A DNA stretch of 64,000 bases from Auricularia sp. M13 (lineage: Eukaryota > Basidiomycota > Agaricomycetes > Auriculariales > Auriculariaceae), in NCBI GenBank assembly GCA_037042915.1, contig CM073194.1:682001-746000 (forward strand), in the 5' to 3' direction. The notes beneath the pieces were generated by a model. That model did not search any database. It had not been told where the DNA came from and saw only the letters and a list, made by a program, of their open reading frames with translations. The position numbers and the translations under genes are program-made. Numbering within the stretch: the first letter of the stretch is position 1; every line of letters starts with the position of its first letter. Below are positions 12,140 to 23,205 of the stretch, piece after piece.

Positions 12140-14280
12140 ATGCTTCTCCCCGTGCTCGCGACATTCGCAGGCGCCGCCGCAGCGGCGAATATCCAGCTTC
12201 CGGGCCTTACTCTCCCAGCGAGCGCGGCGGCTAATAAGGAGCTTGTGCACCAGACGTTCCTCAAGGGATACAACGCGTACCGCCAGTTCGCCTTTGGGCA
12301 GGACGACCTGACACCCAAGACGCCGGGCGCGACGAACCCCCGGAATGGCTGGGGTGCGACAATCTTCGATGCGATGCCAACCCTGAACATCATGGGCGAG
12401 ACGACACTGTACAACGAAGCGGTCACATTCGCCAGGCAGGTCGACTTTACGCGCTCCAAGACCACAGACACCGTTTCGTGCGTGATCGCGTTCATGCGCT
12501 CGTCCTGGTCTCTCACTTTGGCGTGGCTGGCAGTTTCTTTGAAACCACCATTCGGTAGGCTCGGGCTCATTTCTCTGTTCGAGCTGCTCCTTTATCAGCA
12601 CATTTAGGTATCTGGGAGGCATGCTAAGCGCCTACGAGCTGACAGGCCGGAATGACTCTGCATTACTGGCCAAGGCAACGCAGCTCGGCGACAAACTCTC
12701 CCTAGGTTGGGCAGGCCGCAAGGTGCCCGTGCAGTTCATCGACTTCAACACCAGCACGCCGCAGAACGTAGGAGGTCAGGTGAGGCTCTCCGTGCAAGCA
12801 AGGAGCGCGCATTCAACGCAGCATAGAATGATTTAGCCGCCGCGGCGTCCAACATCCTCGAATTCGCCAAGCTGACACAATATACGGGCAATCAGACCTA
12901 TTTGCAGCTGGCCGACATGACAATGCGCACCATCGCAAACAACGTGCGTCCGCGTCCCATGCCCCGCTGACTGTAACATGGCCGTCGCGGCCATGGGCAT
13001 CCGAATCCGAGCATGAAGCGCTCATGCAGTTCCCTCACCGCAGCCGAACCCAGTGTTCCCCGGCCTCCCGCCCGAGACCGTCAACGGCGATGGCACCGGT
13101 TCAGGGGATACTGTCGTGCGTCCAATTTCGCGGTACACGTTGACAGACTGGTAATCCAACGTTGATTGAATGGCAGACGTGGGACGGCGGCTACGACTCG
13201 TACCTCGAATACCTCCTCAAATACGGCCGTCTCACCAACTTCAACGACTCCCTCTGGACGAACACATGGCTCGCCGCCGTGCAGTCCAGCGTGACGAACC
13301 TGCTCAAGACCACGACGGCGCAGAACCGGACGTACCTCTCCAGCATCTCCGGCGGCATCCACGACTACGGGATGGGCGATCTGGCGTGCTTCGCGGGTGC
13401 GCGCCGCCCCTTTCTTTCCGTTGCCATACATCAGCAGAACGGAACACTGAATCTCTGAAATGTGTTGTCGATGTTTAGGCGGCAACTGGATCATGGGCGG
13501 CAAGCTGCTGAACCGCGACGACATCTTCCAGGCCGGGCTGCGCATCACGGACGGCTGCATCGCGACGTACTCCACGGGGTAAGCAAATTCTCAGACGCAC
13601 TCCGCACTCGCTCTGAGTCTCACCGTCCGACTCGGGGGCAGATCCGGCCTGGGTCCCGGCGGGTGGCAATACGCGCCGACGGACGCGGGCGCGTCCATCC
13701 CCGCGTCGCAGCAGACGTTCTACGCGCAACACGGATTCTACATCACGTGCGTCCCCTTGCTGCCCGGTGTTCCGCGTTCTGCGCCAGACTTAACGGTGTC
13801 TCTCTTACGAAGTGACGCGAGCTACGACGTGCGGCCGGAGGTCTTTGAGGTGATCGTTCCCCGGCTTTCTAACTTAGCTAGGGACGGGCGTCCCGGGAAC
13901 TGACGCGCCTTTCACCAGAGCGCATTCTACGCATGGCGCGCGACGGGCGACACGAAGTACCAGGACTTCGCGGCGTCGGGCATCCGCGCGATCAACAGCT
14001 TCCTCAACTCGACCGCGGGCTTCGCGCCGCTCAACGACGTGACGCAGAGCGTGTGGTCGCTCAACAACCAGGGGAACGACCTCGAGGTGCGTCTTCAAGT
14101 TAGTCTACTGAGAAATATTCATTATTCATACTGAATGAATGCCGCCCCTGTCCCTTGCAGTCGTTCTTCTTCGCGGAGGTGATGAAGTACCTCTACCTCA
14201 TGTTCGACGACCCGGCGCACATCAGCCTCGACCAGTGGGTCTTCAACACCGAGTCGCATCCGCTCCTGCCCAACCTGTGA
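12140..14280 (+). CDS. Secreted GH47 alpha-1,2-mannosidase (copy 1)
   Basis: Class I alpha-mannosidase (GH47), which removes alpha-1,2-linked mannose from N-glycans or fungal mannan. A cleavable signal ([15 protein letters not shown]) replaces the type-II membrane anchor of ER/Golgi members, so the enzyme is probably secreted. Family blocks in order: [32 protein letters not shown], then [43 protein letters not shown], then VRPEVFE and [11 protein letters not shown]. The end is [17 protein letters not shown] and the signature [12 protein letters not shown] with a stop at 14280. About nine introns are needed. A second, diverged copy lies at 32351-34680 on the minus strand. I first took this for GH76, but the RPE and NTESHP motifs are GH47. 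Confidence 0.87.
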
Positions 14281-14766
14281 TATATGTACAGTACTGCACG
14301 TACTGTAACTGCTTCGAGCAGAAGAGCAGAGCACAAGTTCGGACAATATTAACGTCCCTGCTGTTAACCCTCGAAAGCGGCAAGTGGATAATTAGGCTGC
14401 GTGATCACGCGTGGCAAGTGAAAGTCCGAGTCGACCGGGACGGAAGCCTGTCCCGCCCCGTTCATCGCATTGCGCACGCGTCTGAATGACGAGAGTTGCG
14501 AGTATACTGTACAGACTGGAAACACTGAACTCTCCCTGAACAATCCCATAACGTCCCGCAGGTGCACACCCCTCCTCCCCTCCTCCACACCCCTTCTTAC
14601 ACCCCTCCTCCACACCCCTCCTCCACACCCCTCCATCTTCCCCTCCTCCCCTCCATCTCGCCCCCCCATCTTCCCCTCCATCTTCACCCCTCCTCCCCTT
14701 CCTCTCACCCATCACCCTCAGCCAAGCGTGATACCCAGCGCGTTCGCCGACCTACCCAAGCATCAA
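14281..14766. repeat. Intergenic with C/T-rich tract (about 14556-14728)
   Basis: Between convergent genes. Positions about 14556-14728 are almost pure C and T on the plus strand, with irregular repeats of a CTCCACACCC-like unit. The tract changes to purine-rich on the other side of the next gene's last exon. Confidence 0.7.
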
Positions 14767-17743
14767 TCACACCGTCAGTCCCACATCCTGCGCGGGCAAG
14801 GGGACGCAGACGTACTGCGCGTCCATGAGCGGCACGGGGATCAGGTGGAACGGGATGCCTGTGCGCGGGGGTGTGTGTCAGCGGCAGCGGGGAGTGGGTG
14901 AAGGAGAGTGGGAGTGGGGAGTGGGGAGTGGGGAGTGGGAGCGAAGGAGAGTGTGTGGAGAAAAGGAAGTGAGTGTGAGAGGCAAGGAGGCAAGGAGGGA
15001 GTGTGAGAGTCAAGGAGGCAAGGGAGAGTGTGTGGAGAGGAGGGAGGGAGGGAGAGCGAAGGAGGGAGAGTGTGTGGAGAGGAGTGAGTGTGAAATTCAA
15101 GGGTCGGGTCGGATCGAGTTGCGTTGCAAGCGCAGAATACAGTAAACGACGAGGGACGCGGTAGAGCGAGATAGGCCCGAAAGTGAACAGCGACGGGGCA
15201 CGACTCGGCGGCGAAGGAAAAAAAAGAAAGAGGAAACGAGCACGCACCGATGTGCGCCATGAACCGGTTCAGGTTCTTCTCGCGCTGGTCCGACACGGGC
15301 AGGTCGTAGTCCTGCACGAGCTTCTTCGCCGCGACCGCTGTGTCCGTCAGAGCGCGTCAGCCTCCTATTCGATGCTACGCGCGCGGGAAGCAGTGCGGGA
15401 TCGCAGAGACATCGGCGTGCGCGCAGAGCAAGCAGTGCGCACAAGGCAAGCAGTGTGCCCAAAGCAAGCCGACGTGCGCGCAGAGCAAGCAGTGCGCGCA
15501 GGGAAATCAGCGCTCGCGCAGAGAAATCGGCGTGCGCGCGCCTACAAAAACGACGTGCGCGCAGCGAAATCGGCGTAGCAGTGCACGCGCCTACAAAAAC
15601 TGCGTGCGCGCGCCCACATACACAAACGACGACGCTCCTGCACGACCCGCAAAAGGAAAACAAAACGCAGCCAAAGAAAGACGCACCATCATACGCAAAC
15701 AGGCTCTTCAAATCCTTCGGGAACAGCTCGCTGGGCGCGCCGTCGCGCGGGCGCAGCACGCGCGCGAGCGGCTCCTCGAGCGCGCTCGCGCGCAGCACGC
15801 TGTTTGCGCGGCGCGCTTCGCTACGGGGGGCGTTAGTGGCGCCGTTATTGAGAGGTAAGGGCGGGGGAGGAAGAGGGGTTGAGCGTCAGCGACGAAGGGA
15901 ACCGCCGCGGCATGGAAAAGAAAAGATGCGAGCGTGGGACGGGGCGGGCGCAGAAGAGAAGACGGACGTCCGGATAGGGGGACAAAGGCAGCGACGGGGA
16001 TTGGGATTGGCAGCGTCGTCGTCCGCCAGCAGCGAATGAAAATGAAGAGCGGCAGGGGCGCAGGTCGCGGCGGGCGGCGGGCGAGGATGGGCGCGCGGGA
16101 CGGGAAGGAGGATGCGATGTGTACGTACGGTGCACGGTGCAAGTGAAAGGAGAGGCGACGGCGCGCAGACGGGGACGGGTAGGGACACGGGGATGGAGGG
16201 TAGGAGTGTAGGAGCGAGGGAGCAGGCGGGAGCGACGAGGGCGGCCGGGCAACGCAACGCACCTATTAACAAGCGAGCACCTCACCTCCGCGAGCTGGCG
16301 TTTGCTCTCCGCCGCCTGGTCCGCGAGGCTCGCGGGCAGGATGCGCTCGGTGAGTTGCGCGGCGACCTGCGCGCGCACCTGCGCCGCGAGCTCTTCTTTG
16401 ATTTGCTCGGCGATCTGCGCGCTGCGGGGCGGGGGGAGGGGGGGGGGGGGTTCAGTTTGGGAAGGCGGAGGGAGGGGAGGGAGGGAGAGAGGGAGAGGGA
16501 GGGGAGGGTGGGAGAGGGAGGCGTACCGCATGTGTTCTGCGATCTGCGATGTCGACGGGTCAGCGAGCAGCCGGGAGACGGGGGGCGGGGGACGGGCGAG
16601 GGCAGGGAAGGCAACGACGAGCGACGCGGAGTGGACGACGTGCAGCGGAGGGAAGGACGGGGACGACGGAGGGACGGGGACGACGGCAGGGGACGACGTG
16701 CGACAGTGAGGAAGGCAACGGGGGACCGGACACGACCACGAAGGAGACGGCAAGGGGGGGGTGGGTGGGTGGGTGCCGAAACCAAAAGCAAGCGCACCTG
16801 GTCCTTGAGCACGTCCCGGACGAGATGCTTGACGTCCGCGATGCGCGTCTCCTGCCGCCGGTCCTGCGCGCGCATCTGCCGCCGCAGGCTCTGGATCTGC
16901 GTCGCCGAGTCCTGGTGGCGCGCCGCGAGCGCCGGCGAGCGGGTGGGTGGGGGAGAGGGCGAGCGAGGGGAGATGAGTGGGGGAGAGTGGGTGGGCGGGC
17001 GGGCGGAAGCGAGAGGGTCGGCGGAAACGAGAACGAAGGCGAGGGCGGGTCGAAGAGCAGAGAGGAGCAGGGAGGGAGAGGGCGAGCGAGGGGAGGCGAG
17101 TGAGGGCGCGGGCGTGGGCGCGGGTTGGCAAAAGGAGAGGGGAGAGGGCGAGGGCGCGAGGGTGAGGGTGAGGGCGCGACCGTGCCAGGGATCCCGGACG
17201 AAGGCGCGCAATCGGGGGGCGAGCCAGCAAGCGGAGCGAGTGAGCGCGAACAACGAACGGCAGTCAGCGCTTCGCAAGTAGAAGTAGAAGGGCTGGGCGT
17301 ACCACGGCCGGCCCCAGCGAGGCGACGCGCGAGCTCTGCTCGTGCAGCGTGTCGAACGTCGCGCCCCTACATACAGCACACATCGCATATCGCATCAGCC
17401 CGCCCAGAAAACAGAAAACAGAAAACAGAAAACAGAAAAAGCGGACGACTCGGACGTACAGCTGCGCAAGCGTGCCCTTCATGAGCTGCAGCAGCTCGCG
17501 CACCTGCGCCGTGTCCGGCGGCGCGTAGCGCGGCGTGCCCGGCACACTCATGCTGGGCGACTTCCTGCTCAAGGCGACTCAGCATTCGCAGCAGGCAGAC
17601 TGAGATGCGCACGGAGGGGCGTTCGGGTTGGGGCTCGGGCTGAGCAGGTTCTTATCGGGCGCGGGCGCGGGCGTGGCGGGTAAGGCGACGGCGGCGGCGG
17701 CGTCGAGGGCCGGGGAGAAGTGCAGGCCGAGGGCGTCAGACAT
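14767..17743 (-). CDS. Coiled-coil protein, function unknown
   Basis: A multi-exon gene on the minus strand from the ATG at 17743 (MSDALGLHFSPALDAAAA) to a stop at 14767 (QDVGLTV). Exons recovered in order: an Ala/Pro-rich start, then VPGTPRYAPPDTAQ and LLQLMKGTLAQLY, then ATFDTLHEQSSRVASLGP. Next are heptad-rich helices (SLRRQMRAQDRRQETRIADV and AQIAEQIKEELAAQVRAQ), then ASLADQAAESKRQLAEV, then ASALEEPLARVLRPRDG, then FPKDLKSLFAYD, LVQDYDLPVSDQREKNLNRF and IPFHLIPVPLMDAQYV. The first half is predicted coiled coil; the end is a compact conserved-looking domain. Introns are unusually long for this genome and made of simple purine/pyrimidine repeats. I recognise no family. Exon edges are uncertain. 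Confidence 0.6.
14885..15092 (+). repeat. Purine tract with G-runs in an intron
   Basis: About 200 bp that is almost all G and A on the plus strand, including four spaced G-runs (GGGGAGTGGGGAGTGGGG). It lies in the last intron of the minus-strand coiled-coil gene, so its RNA is pyrimidine-rich. The run pattern is compatible with G-quadruplex or triplex DNA. Confidence 0.75.
15400..15560 (+). repeat. Imperfect tandem repeat, about 18-20 bp unit, in intron
   Basis: Repeated units resembling GCGCAGAGCAAGCAGT occur about seven times with small changes. They lie between coding exons of the coiled-coil gene and are taken as intronic. Confidence 0.65.
17405..17440 (+). repeat. Microsatellite (CAGAAAA)n
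   Basis: Five near-perfect copies of a 7-bp unit within an intron of the coiled-coil gene. Confidence 0.8.
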
Positions 17744-17973
17744 TGCTTCGAGTGGACGAGGGAGAAGATGAAGAGGGAGTGAGCAGCAGGGCAGGGACGG
17801 GCTATAAGAAGAGCGGGCCACGAGGCTGCGGCGCGCAACCTGCGTGCACGCGCCCCGTCTTCAGTTGTCAGTGTTCATCGATTGCCAGGTGCCAGGTGCC
17901 AGCAGAGTGAAGAAGACGTGTGAAGAAGTGCAGCAAGTAAATAATATTACTGTACACCCAGCACGAAGAATGT

Positions 17974-18433
17974 TTACTTGGAGAACGAGCGGATGATCTT
18001 GGCCGAAATGTGGAGGAAGAAGATGGACGCGATGAAGCTCAGGCTCAGCACCAGCACGATGAACGGGTCCCTTCAACCCGAGTTATCATCAAAAGAAAAG
18101 CAGTAACAAAATAAACTCACACACGCAGCCCGGGCGAGTCGTCGGTATACAGCTTGAGCATCGTGTTGCTCGACCCGCCCGCGCCGGCCGCGCGGGTCGA
18201 GTTGGGCTTGTTCGCCGCCTGGTTCGTCGCGCGCCGCCTGCAAGCGTAAGCCGTCGCATTACCCCCCTCCATTCCTCCGAGCACTCACCGAATCTGCGCA
18301 GTGCCTACCGGCCGCGCGGGCCCGGGTGACGTGGGCCGTCCGGCGGCGGCGACGGGGGCGGGCGAGTCGGAGTCGGACTACAGACAAAGGTTAGAGGATG
18401 GCGAGGACAGCGACGAGCGACGAGGCGCACCAT
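17974..18433 (-). CDS. sbh1: Sec61 translocon beta subunit
   Basis: Tail-anchored subunit of the ER protein-conducting channel. Spliced protein: Met, then SDSDSPAPVAAAGRPTSPGP, then RRATNQAANKPNSTRAAG, then NTMLKLYTDDSPGLRVDP, and the single C-terminal membrane helix FIVLVLSLSFIASIFFLHIS ending KIIRSFSK, with the stop at 17974. The TDDSPGL(R/K)VDP block before the helix is diagnostic for Sec61-beta. Four exons are joined by short introns (last one near 18073-18120). The first exon seems to consist only of the initiator ATG (18433), directly followed by a GTGCGC donor. Length, about 95 residues, is normal for fungi. Confidence 0.92.
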
Positions 18434-19221
18434 TTTGTGTAACGGTGGGTGCTACGTGGACGACGACGGAGGGATGTTTGGCCGTGTTAGCGTCGGCCGT
18501 TCCCGCTTCTGTATTCCTTCCCACCGTTCAATACTTTTGTTTTTTCTCCTGCTACGAGTACTCTACAGTATCTGACTGCGAATTATAAGCGGCATAGCTG
18601 AAAGGGGCTCGTTGCTTCGGATTCGAATTCGCATTCGATACTTGCCGCTGCACCAGCCGCACTCGACTCGCCTTGCACCGTGTCTCCTGCGCCCCTCTGA
18701 CTCCGACATGCACTTTCCGAGACGCGCGATGTTGTGATGCATGATTCGGAGCCGGAATTGAACCAAGTTCTGCCACCCTTCCCCTACCCCACCGACTCGC
18801 ACGAGAACTCCTGCCCGGTGCCCGGTGCCGGCGCCCTCATCCCTCACCTCCATTCTGAACCGGCCCATCGACGCTCAGACTGCCCGCGCCCTCATCCTCA
18901 TCCTGGACCATTCTGAACCGGACTTGGACGTCCTCGATCGCGATCGCACCATGATGTTCGGCCCGCGAAGCTCAACTTGAACTGCAATGAAGCCAGCCTG
19001 CTCTCGAATCACAATGCATTGAAATAGTCGCCGTCTGACCAACGATGGATACTCACACAGCGCACTCTCAGACTCTCCAACTTCTAACTTCCGGCCAGAC
19101 CTCGCCATCTCCAACTTCCAGCCAGTCTTCGCCCTCTCCAGCCAGACCTCGCCCTCTCCAGCCAATCTTCGCTCTCACCTACACCAACCCACACCCACAC
19201 CTACCCAACTAGCAGGCCTAG
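18434..19221. other. Intergenic with C/T-rich imperfect repeats
   Basis: No gene recognised. At about 19074-19170 a roughly 23-bp C/T-rich unit (CCAGACCTCGCC core) recurs three to four times, followed by CACCTACACC-type runs just before the next ATG. Pyrimidine tracts upstream of starts are common in fungal promoters. Confidence 0.5.
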
Positions 19222-20077
19222 ATGCAGACCTCCGCCTCCACCTCCACCGCGACGGAGATCTCCATCCCGGACGCCATCCGCCAGCTGCGCGCGCTGGACG
19301 CCGCCTTCGCGGACAAGTCAGACAAGTCCAACCTCAACACCGACAGCCCGATCCCAGACGACGCGGAGAAGCAGGACGCAGCGGCGCGTTCCAAGGAAAA
19401 CACCGCGGAGCCGCGTGCGAAGTCGGCGCAGCGCCTCCGGCTCGCCGCCGCGTTCGCCGCGCTGCTCCCGCTGTGGGCCGGCTGGACGGTGTTCTGCTTC
19501 TTTTGTGCGTCGCGTCTCCTCCTCTCTCATTCCTTCATCCTTCTATCCCCCACTCCTCCCCCCACTCCTCCCCTCCTCTCATTCCTTCCTTCCATCCCCA
19601 CTCATCCTCTTCCCCCCCTCTCCCCCCCGCCCCCACTCATCCATCCCCCTCCCCTCAAAAAAACACCCGCGCTAACGTACAGCCTCCCCAGACGTCCAAA
19701 GCACATTCACGCACCCCTGGCCCGCGCCCGCCTTCGCGGCCTGCATCGCGCTCGCGGCCGCGCTCCCGCTGCTCAGCACGCTCGCGGTGTGCGGCGCGCT
19801 GCGCGTCCGCGTCGTACCGCGCGAGCGGAGCGACGCGGCTCAGCAGACTCGGATGGCCTCGGACGCCGACGCGGCTCAGTGGAAGACCTCGGACGCCGAC
19901 GCGTCTCAGCGGAAGACCTCGAACGCGGCTCAGCGGACGGCCTCGAACGCCGACGCGTCCCAGCCGGCCGCGTACAGCTTCCGCAAGCCCGCGCTCGTCT
20001 TCCTCCTCGCCGCGGCGCTCGCGCTCGTCCCGCCGCTCGCGGTCTACGGCGCGTTCCTTGCTCGTGGCCGCGCGTAG
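19222..20077 (+). CDS. Hypothetical three-TM membrane protein with repeat
   Basis: No family recognised. ATG at 19222 (MQTSASTSTATEISIP). An N-terminal soluble region of about 70 residues, rich in D, S and K, precedes the first helix (LAAAFAALLPLWAGWTVFCFF). An intron of about 185 bp, very C/T-rich, follows (19503-19682). The next exon has a second helix (AFAACIALAAALPLLSTLAV) and then a loop coding tandem 10-residue units like SDADAAQWKT (19835-19975). A final helix (ALVFLLAAALALVPPLAVYG) leads to the stop at 20077. It may be a small organelle or ER membrane protein; nothing points to a specific job. Confidence 0.6.
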
Positions 20078-20620
20078 AAAGCCCTGCGGCGGTGAGGCGG
20101 TGGGGGAGAGGATGAGGGAGAGAGAGAGGGTCGCAGGACGGCCATTTCTTCTCTGAATCCAATCGGGCGTCTCCAACCAGCAACCAGCACCAATGTCCTC
20201 GTAGACGGAATCTGCGCATCCACAGTGTCCTCCGAGTCGGAGTCTGCGCATCACCAGCTGTAAAGTAACACCCGTCTCGACCTTCACTTTAGTCGTACAT
20301 CGATATCATGATATGAGATTGCAGTCCACTAGTGCGACTCTGCGATACGTATACACTCCAGTGGAGTATAGCAATACATATGTGCTTAGGCTACTATAAC
20401 AATGTAGTATTCTCCATATATCTGCCAGATCAATTCTGAGAGCCATGGATCCCGACACAACGATCTTCGCCTCAGGGGTCACAGTTCACTGCATGACAAA
20501 CCGGGAAAGCTTTGTCAGCAACGGCTCTGTCAGTGCGGGAAGCCGAAATGACGCGGCGCGCTTTAGTTTTGACTCTTGACTTTCAACACCCACCGCGGCC
20601 GGGTTCAAGTTCAACGCGCA
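20078..20620. other. Intergenic, nothing recognised
   Basis: Intergenic gap of 543 bp between two plus-strand genes. It is AT-richer than its neighbours in the 20280-20450 part (repeated TATAC-like words). No gene or repeat family recognised. Confidence 0.45.
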
Positions 20621-21599
20621 ATGCAGCCATCCATAGTAAGCATTTTCTCCTTCGCCCCGCGCCCCACTTGACTCGCCCAGGCCGCGCGGGCGGCGACGAA
20701 GCTCGCGGGCACGGTCCCGCCGCACTCCGCGTACCTCCTGCTGCACCACCCGCGCCGGCCCACAGTCTACCCGCCAAAACTGAACGCGCTGTCGCCGCTG
20801 CTGAGCGCGGTGCAGCTGCGCAGCGCCGCCGCGGGGTGGGGGTTGAGCGCTAATGTCGCGTATCTCGGCGACCCGGCCGAGCACGAGGAAACGGAGGTGG
20901 ACGCGGACTCTGAGCTGCAGATGGAGGCGGACGCCACGCTCTTCCGGTTCGACGGCACTGGCACTGGCACTGGGAGGGGATACCGCCTTGCGCGCCCGCT
21001 GCGTTTGGCCGACTTAGACTTAGACGCTACTGGGATGGAGGACGCGTTGGCGCTGCGGGACGCGCGGCCGGACGCGACGCCGCACCTGCTCGTGTGCACG
21101 CACGCCGCGCGCGACTGCCGGTGCGGCGAGACCGGCGGCGCGGTCGTCGCCGCGCTCAGGCTGCGTGCGGACGCGGGGAGGGTCAGGGTGGGCGAGGTGG
21201 GGCATGTTGGGGGGCACAAGTAAGTCTCAGTGCGTTTCGTCCGAGTCCCCTCTATCCTATCCGCTTTGAATTAACCCGACCTGACCTGACCTGATGCGCG
21301 CTCCACTGGCAGGTACGCAGCGAACGTCCTCCTGTTCCCCATCGGCGACTGGTGCGTCCTCCGCATCATTCTCATTCTCAGCATCTCCCTCAACTGACGC
21401 CCTTTGAAGGTTCGGCAACATCCAGCCGTCGCATGTGCCCCTCCTTGTCCAGTACGCCTGCGACGTGGGGCAGGGGAGGACAGTCCCGCCGCCGGAGCTC
21501 GTGCCGCACTGGCGCGGCGGGCGCGGGCTGGGCAAGGACGCGCAGGTCGCGCTCGCTGCGGAGTGGTTGGCTCTGTATGGTGCGGGAAGTACGCGTTAA
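20621..21599 (+). CDS. Sucrase/ferredoxin-like (thioredoxin-like [2Fe-2S]) protein
   Basis: Belongs to the sucrase/ferredoxin-like family (the fungal relatives include AIM32), thioredoxin-fold proteins that bind a [2Fe-2S] cluster. Spliced start MQPSI joins AARAATKLAGTVPPHSAY, then LLLHHPRRP. The conserved cysteine region is LLVCTHAARDCRCGETGG, and the second signature is VGHVGGHKYAANVLLFPIGD followed by WFGNIQPSHVPLLV, assembled over two short introns (near 21221-21313 and 21350-21410). The HVGGHK histidine is the usual second ligand region. The protein ends ALYGAGSTR with the stop at 21599, about 260 residues. A mitochondrial or cytosolic redox role is likely; the true partner is unknown. 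Confidence 0.78.
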
Positions 21600-22428
21600 G
21601 CACTGGCACTGGCATGGTCACGGTATCTGTACTTTAAATCGACTCGGAAGTATATTTTACACGCCAAACCGCGCATGAGGTGGGCTTCATTCAATGTCAC
21701 CGTCACCGTGCGATTTACTCTAGAAGAGTCACTGTACTGACGACGATGCTCAGTTAAAAGTTATTTGAATTCTTATTCTCAATTGAATGTCAACTGCCAG
21801 TGGAGAATTCCAACAGGAGGTACTCGTACTTCTTGTGCAGCTGCGCTCAGACACTGACGCGCACATCTTCCTTGCAGCGCGGGAGTCACATAGTTGGGAG
21901 AACTCAAGGACTATACCGCAGGCGGTAATATTCATCTGATATACCTAAGCAAATAAACCGAGTATTACTTCCATACGCGAGCTACACTCTGCAGCGCCGC
22001 AGAGGAGTGTACTGAGCAGTGCGCGCGCGGATGAGAAACTATCATAGAGTACTGTATGTCATATGAGACCTTCAGAAGTTTCCCGTCAGGCAAACCGGTT
22101 GTTTGCCCTGGTGGAGTCTGGACGACTGCAGCGGTTCGGAGAGTCGACGTAGGGGGGAGGGGACGCAGCGCTTGAGGGTGAACAGTGAACGGTGAACCGT
22201 GCACGCGCAGAGAGTCTGAGACGGACACTAATAGTAGGAGCATCGCGGACTGGGAGAACGAGACCGACGAGGGCGTTGGGTTGGGTTGCCAGATCTTAGG
22301 CAGCCCGTACAACATTTGCACGTTTAAGCTGTTGGAAGAAAAGCGATGACGCGTTCGGAGTTTGGCGGTGTTTGGCCCGTAGCTCCGCTCCTCTCCTCTG
22401 ACGACGCCCACGCCCGCCGCACGCAGAA
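21600..22428. other. Intergenic, nothing recognised
   Basis: About 830 bp without a gene I can support. It contains short A/T-rich parts (21750-21800) and no clear TATA box near the SNARE start. Confidence 0.45.
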
Positions 22429-23205
22429 ATGTCGCTGATAATCGCCACGGTGTCGCGCGGGTCGACCATCCTGGCCGAGCACTCGACGGGGCGCCGGGAT
22501 TTCTCGCAAGGCAAGCCGCTCTGTGCGTGCCTGGAGGACTGCAGCTGAAGCAGATATATTATCAGCGGTGCACACTATCCTGGGCAAGATCCCGCCGAAC
22601 GACAGCAAGCTGACGTACGTCTGGGAGGCGTACCTCTTCCACTACGTCTCCGAGGGCGGCCTCACCTTCCTCGTCATGGCCGACGACGCGCTCGGCCGCC
22701 GCATGCCCTTCACCTTCCTCGCCGACCTCCAGCGGGCCTTCGCCGCCGCCTTCGACGGCGCCTACGCGCTCTCCGCGGACCCCGCCAGCTTCGCCTCGTT
22801 CAGCGCGGAAATCGCGCGGCTGATGGAGCGCTACAACACGGCGCCGCCCGCGGACGCGCTGGCGCAGGCGCAGAACGAGCTGGCGCAGGTGAAGGACATC
22901 ATGGTGCACAACGTGGAGCAGATCCTGAGCCGCGGCGAGCGCATCGAGCTGCTCGTCGACAAGACCGACCACCTCTCCGGCCAGGCGCACGCCTTCCGCC
23001 GCGGCGCGCGCCAGGTCCGCCGCCAGCAGTTCTGGCGCAACCAGCGCATCCTCGCGCTCTCCGTCTTTGCCGGCCTCGTGCGTCCCGTCCAGACCATCCC
23101 TCCGCTTCCGGTCCGTGCTCATTCATCCCGCGCCGCCTTTAGCTGTTCCTCTACCTCTTCATCGCCCAGTTCTGCGGCGCCGGCCTCAACCACTGCCGCA
23201 ACTGA
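22429..23205 (+). CDS. VAMP7-type longin R-SNARE
   Basis: R-SNARE for fusion of late endosomal, vacuolar or secretory vesicles. The ATG at 22429 starts a longin domain (MSLIIATVSRGSTILAE, then HTILGKIPPNDSKLTYVWE and LFHYVSEGGLTFLVMADD). The SNARE motif follows (ELAQVKDIMVHNVEQILSRG, then ERIELLVDKTDHLSGQA, with the zero-layer arginine in ILSRGER), then a basic juxtamembrane stretch and the C-terminal anchor ALSVFAGLLFLYLFIAQFCG, spliced across an intron at about 23079-23139. The stop is at 23205. The first intron (about 22512-22551) seems to have a GC donor rather than GT, because only that junction restores the family sequence DFSQ-DILSAVHTIL. Length is about 215 residues, normal for VAMP7. 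Confidence 0.87.

Noticed and set aside
12140-14280. First reading of the mannosidases as GH76 endo-mannanases
   Set aside because: The motifs [20 protein letters not shown] and FNTESHPL are GH47 signatures.
15845-17281. Very long overlapping open frames on both strands
   Set aside because: They result from GC-rich simple repeats lacking stops; composition is Arg/Gly or Pro/Ser only, and they cross the exons of the coiled-coil gene.
18750-18775. B-box-like word on the minus strand (GGTTCAATTCC)
   Set aside because: The T-stem pairs poorly and no A-box or matching acceptor stem is found upstream.
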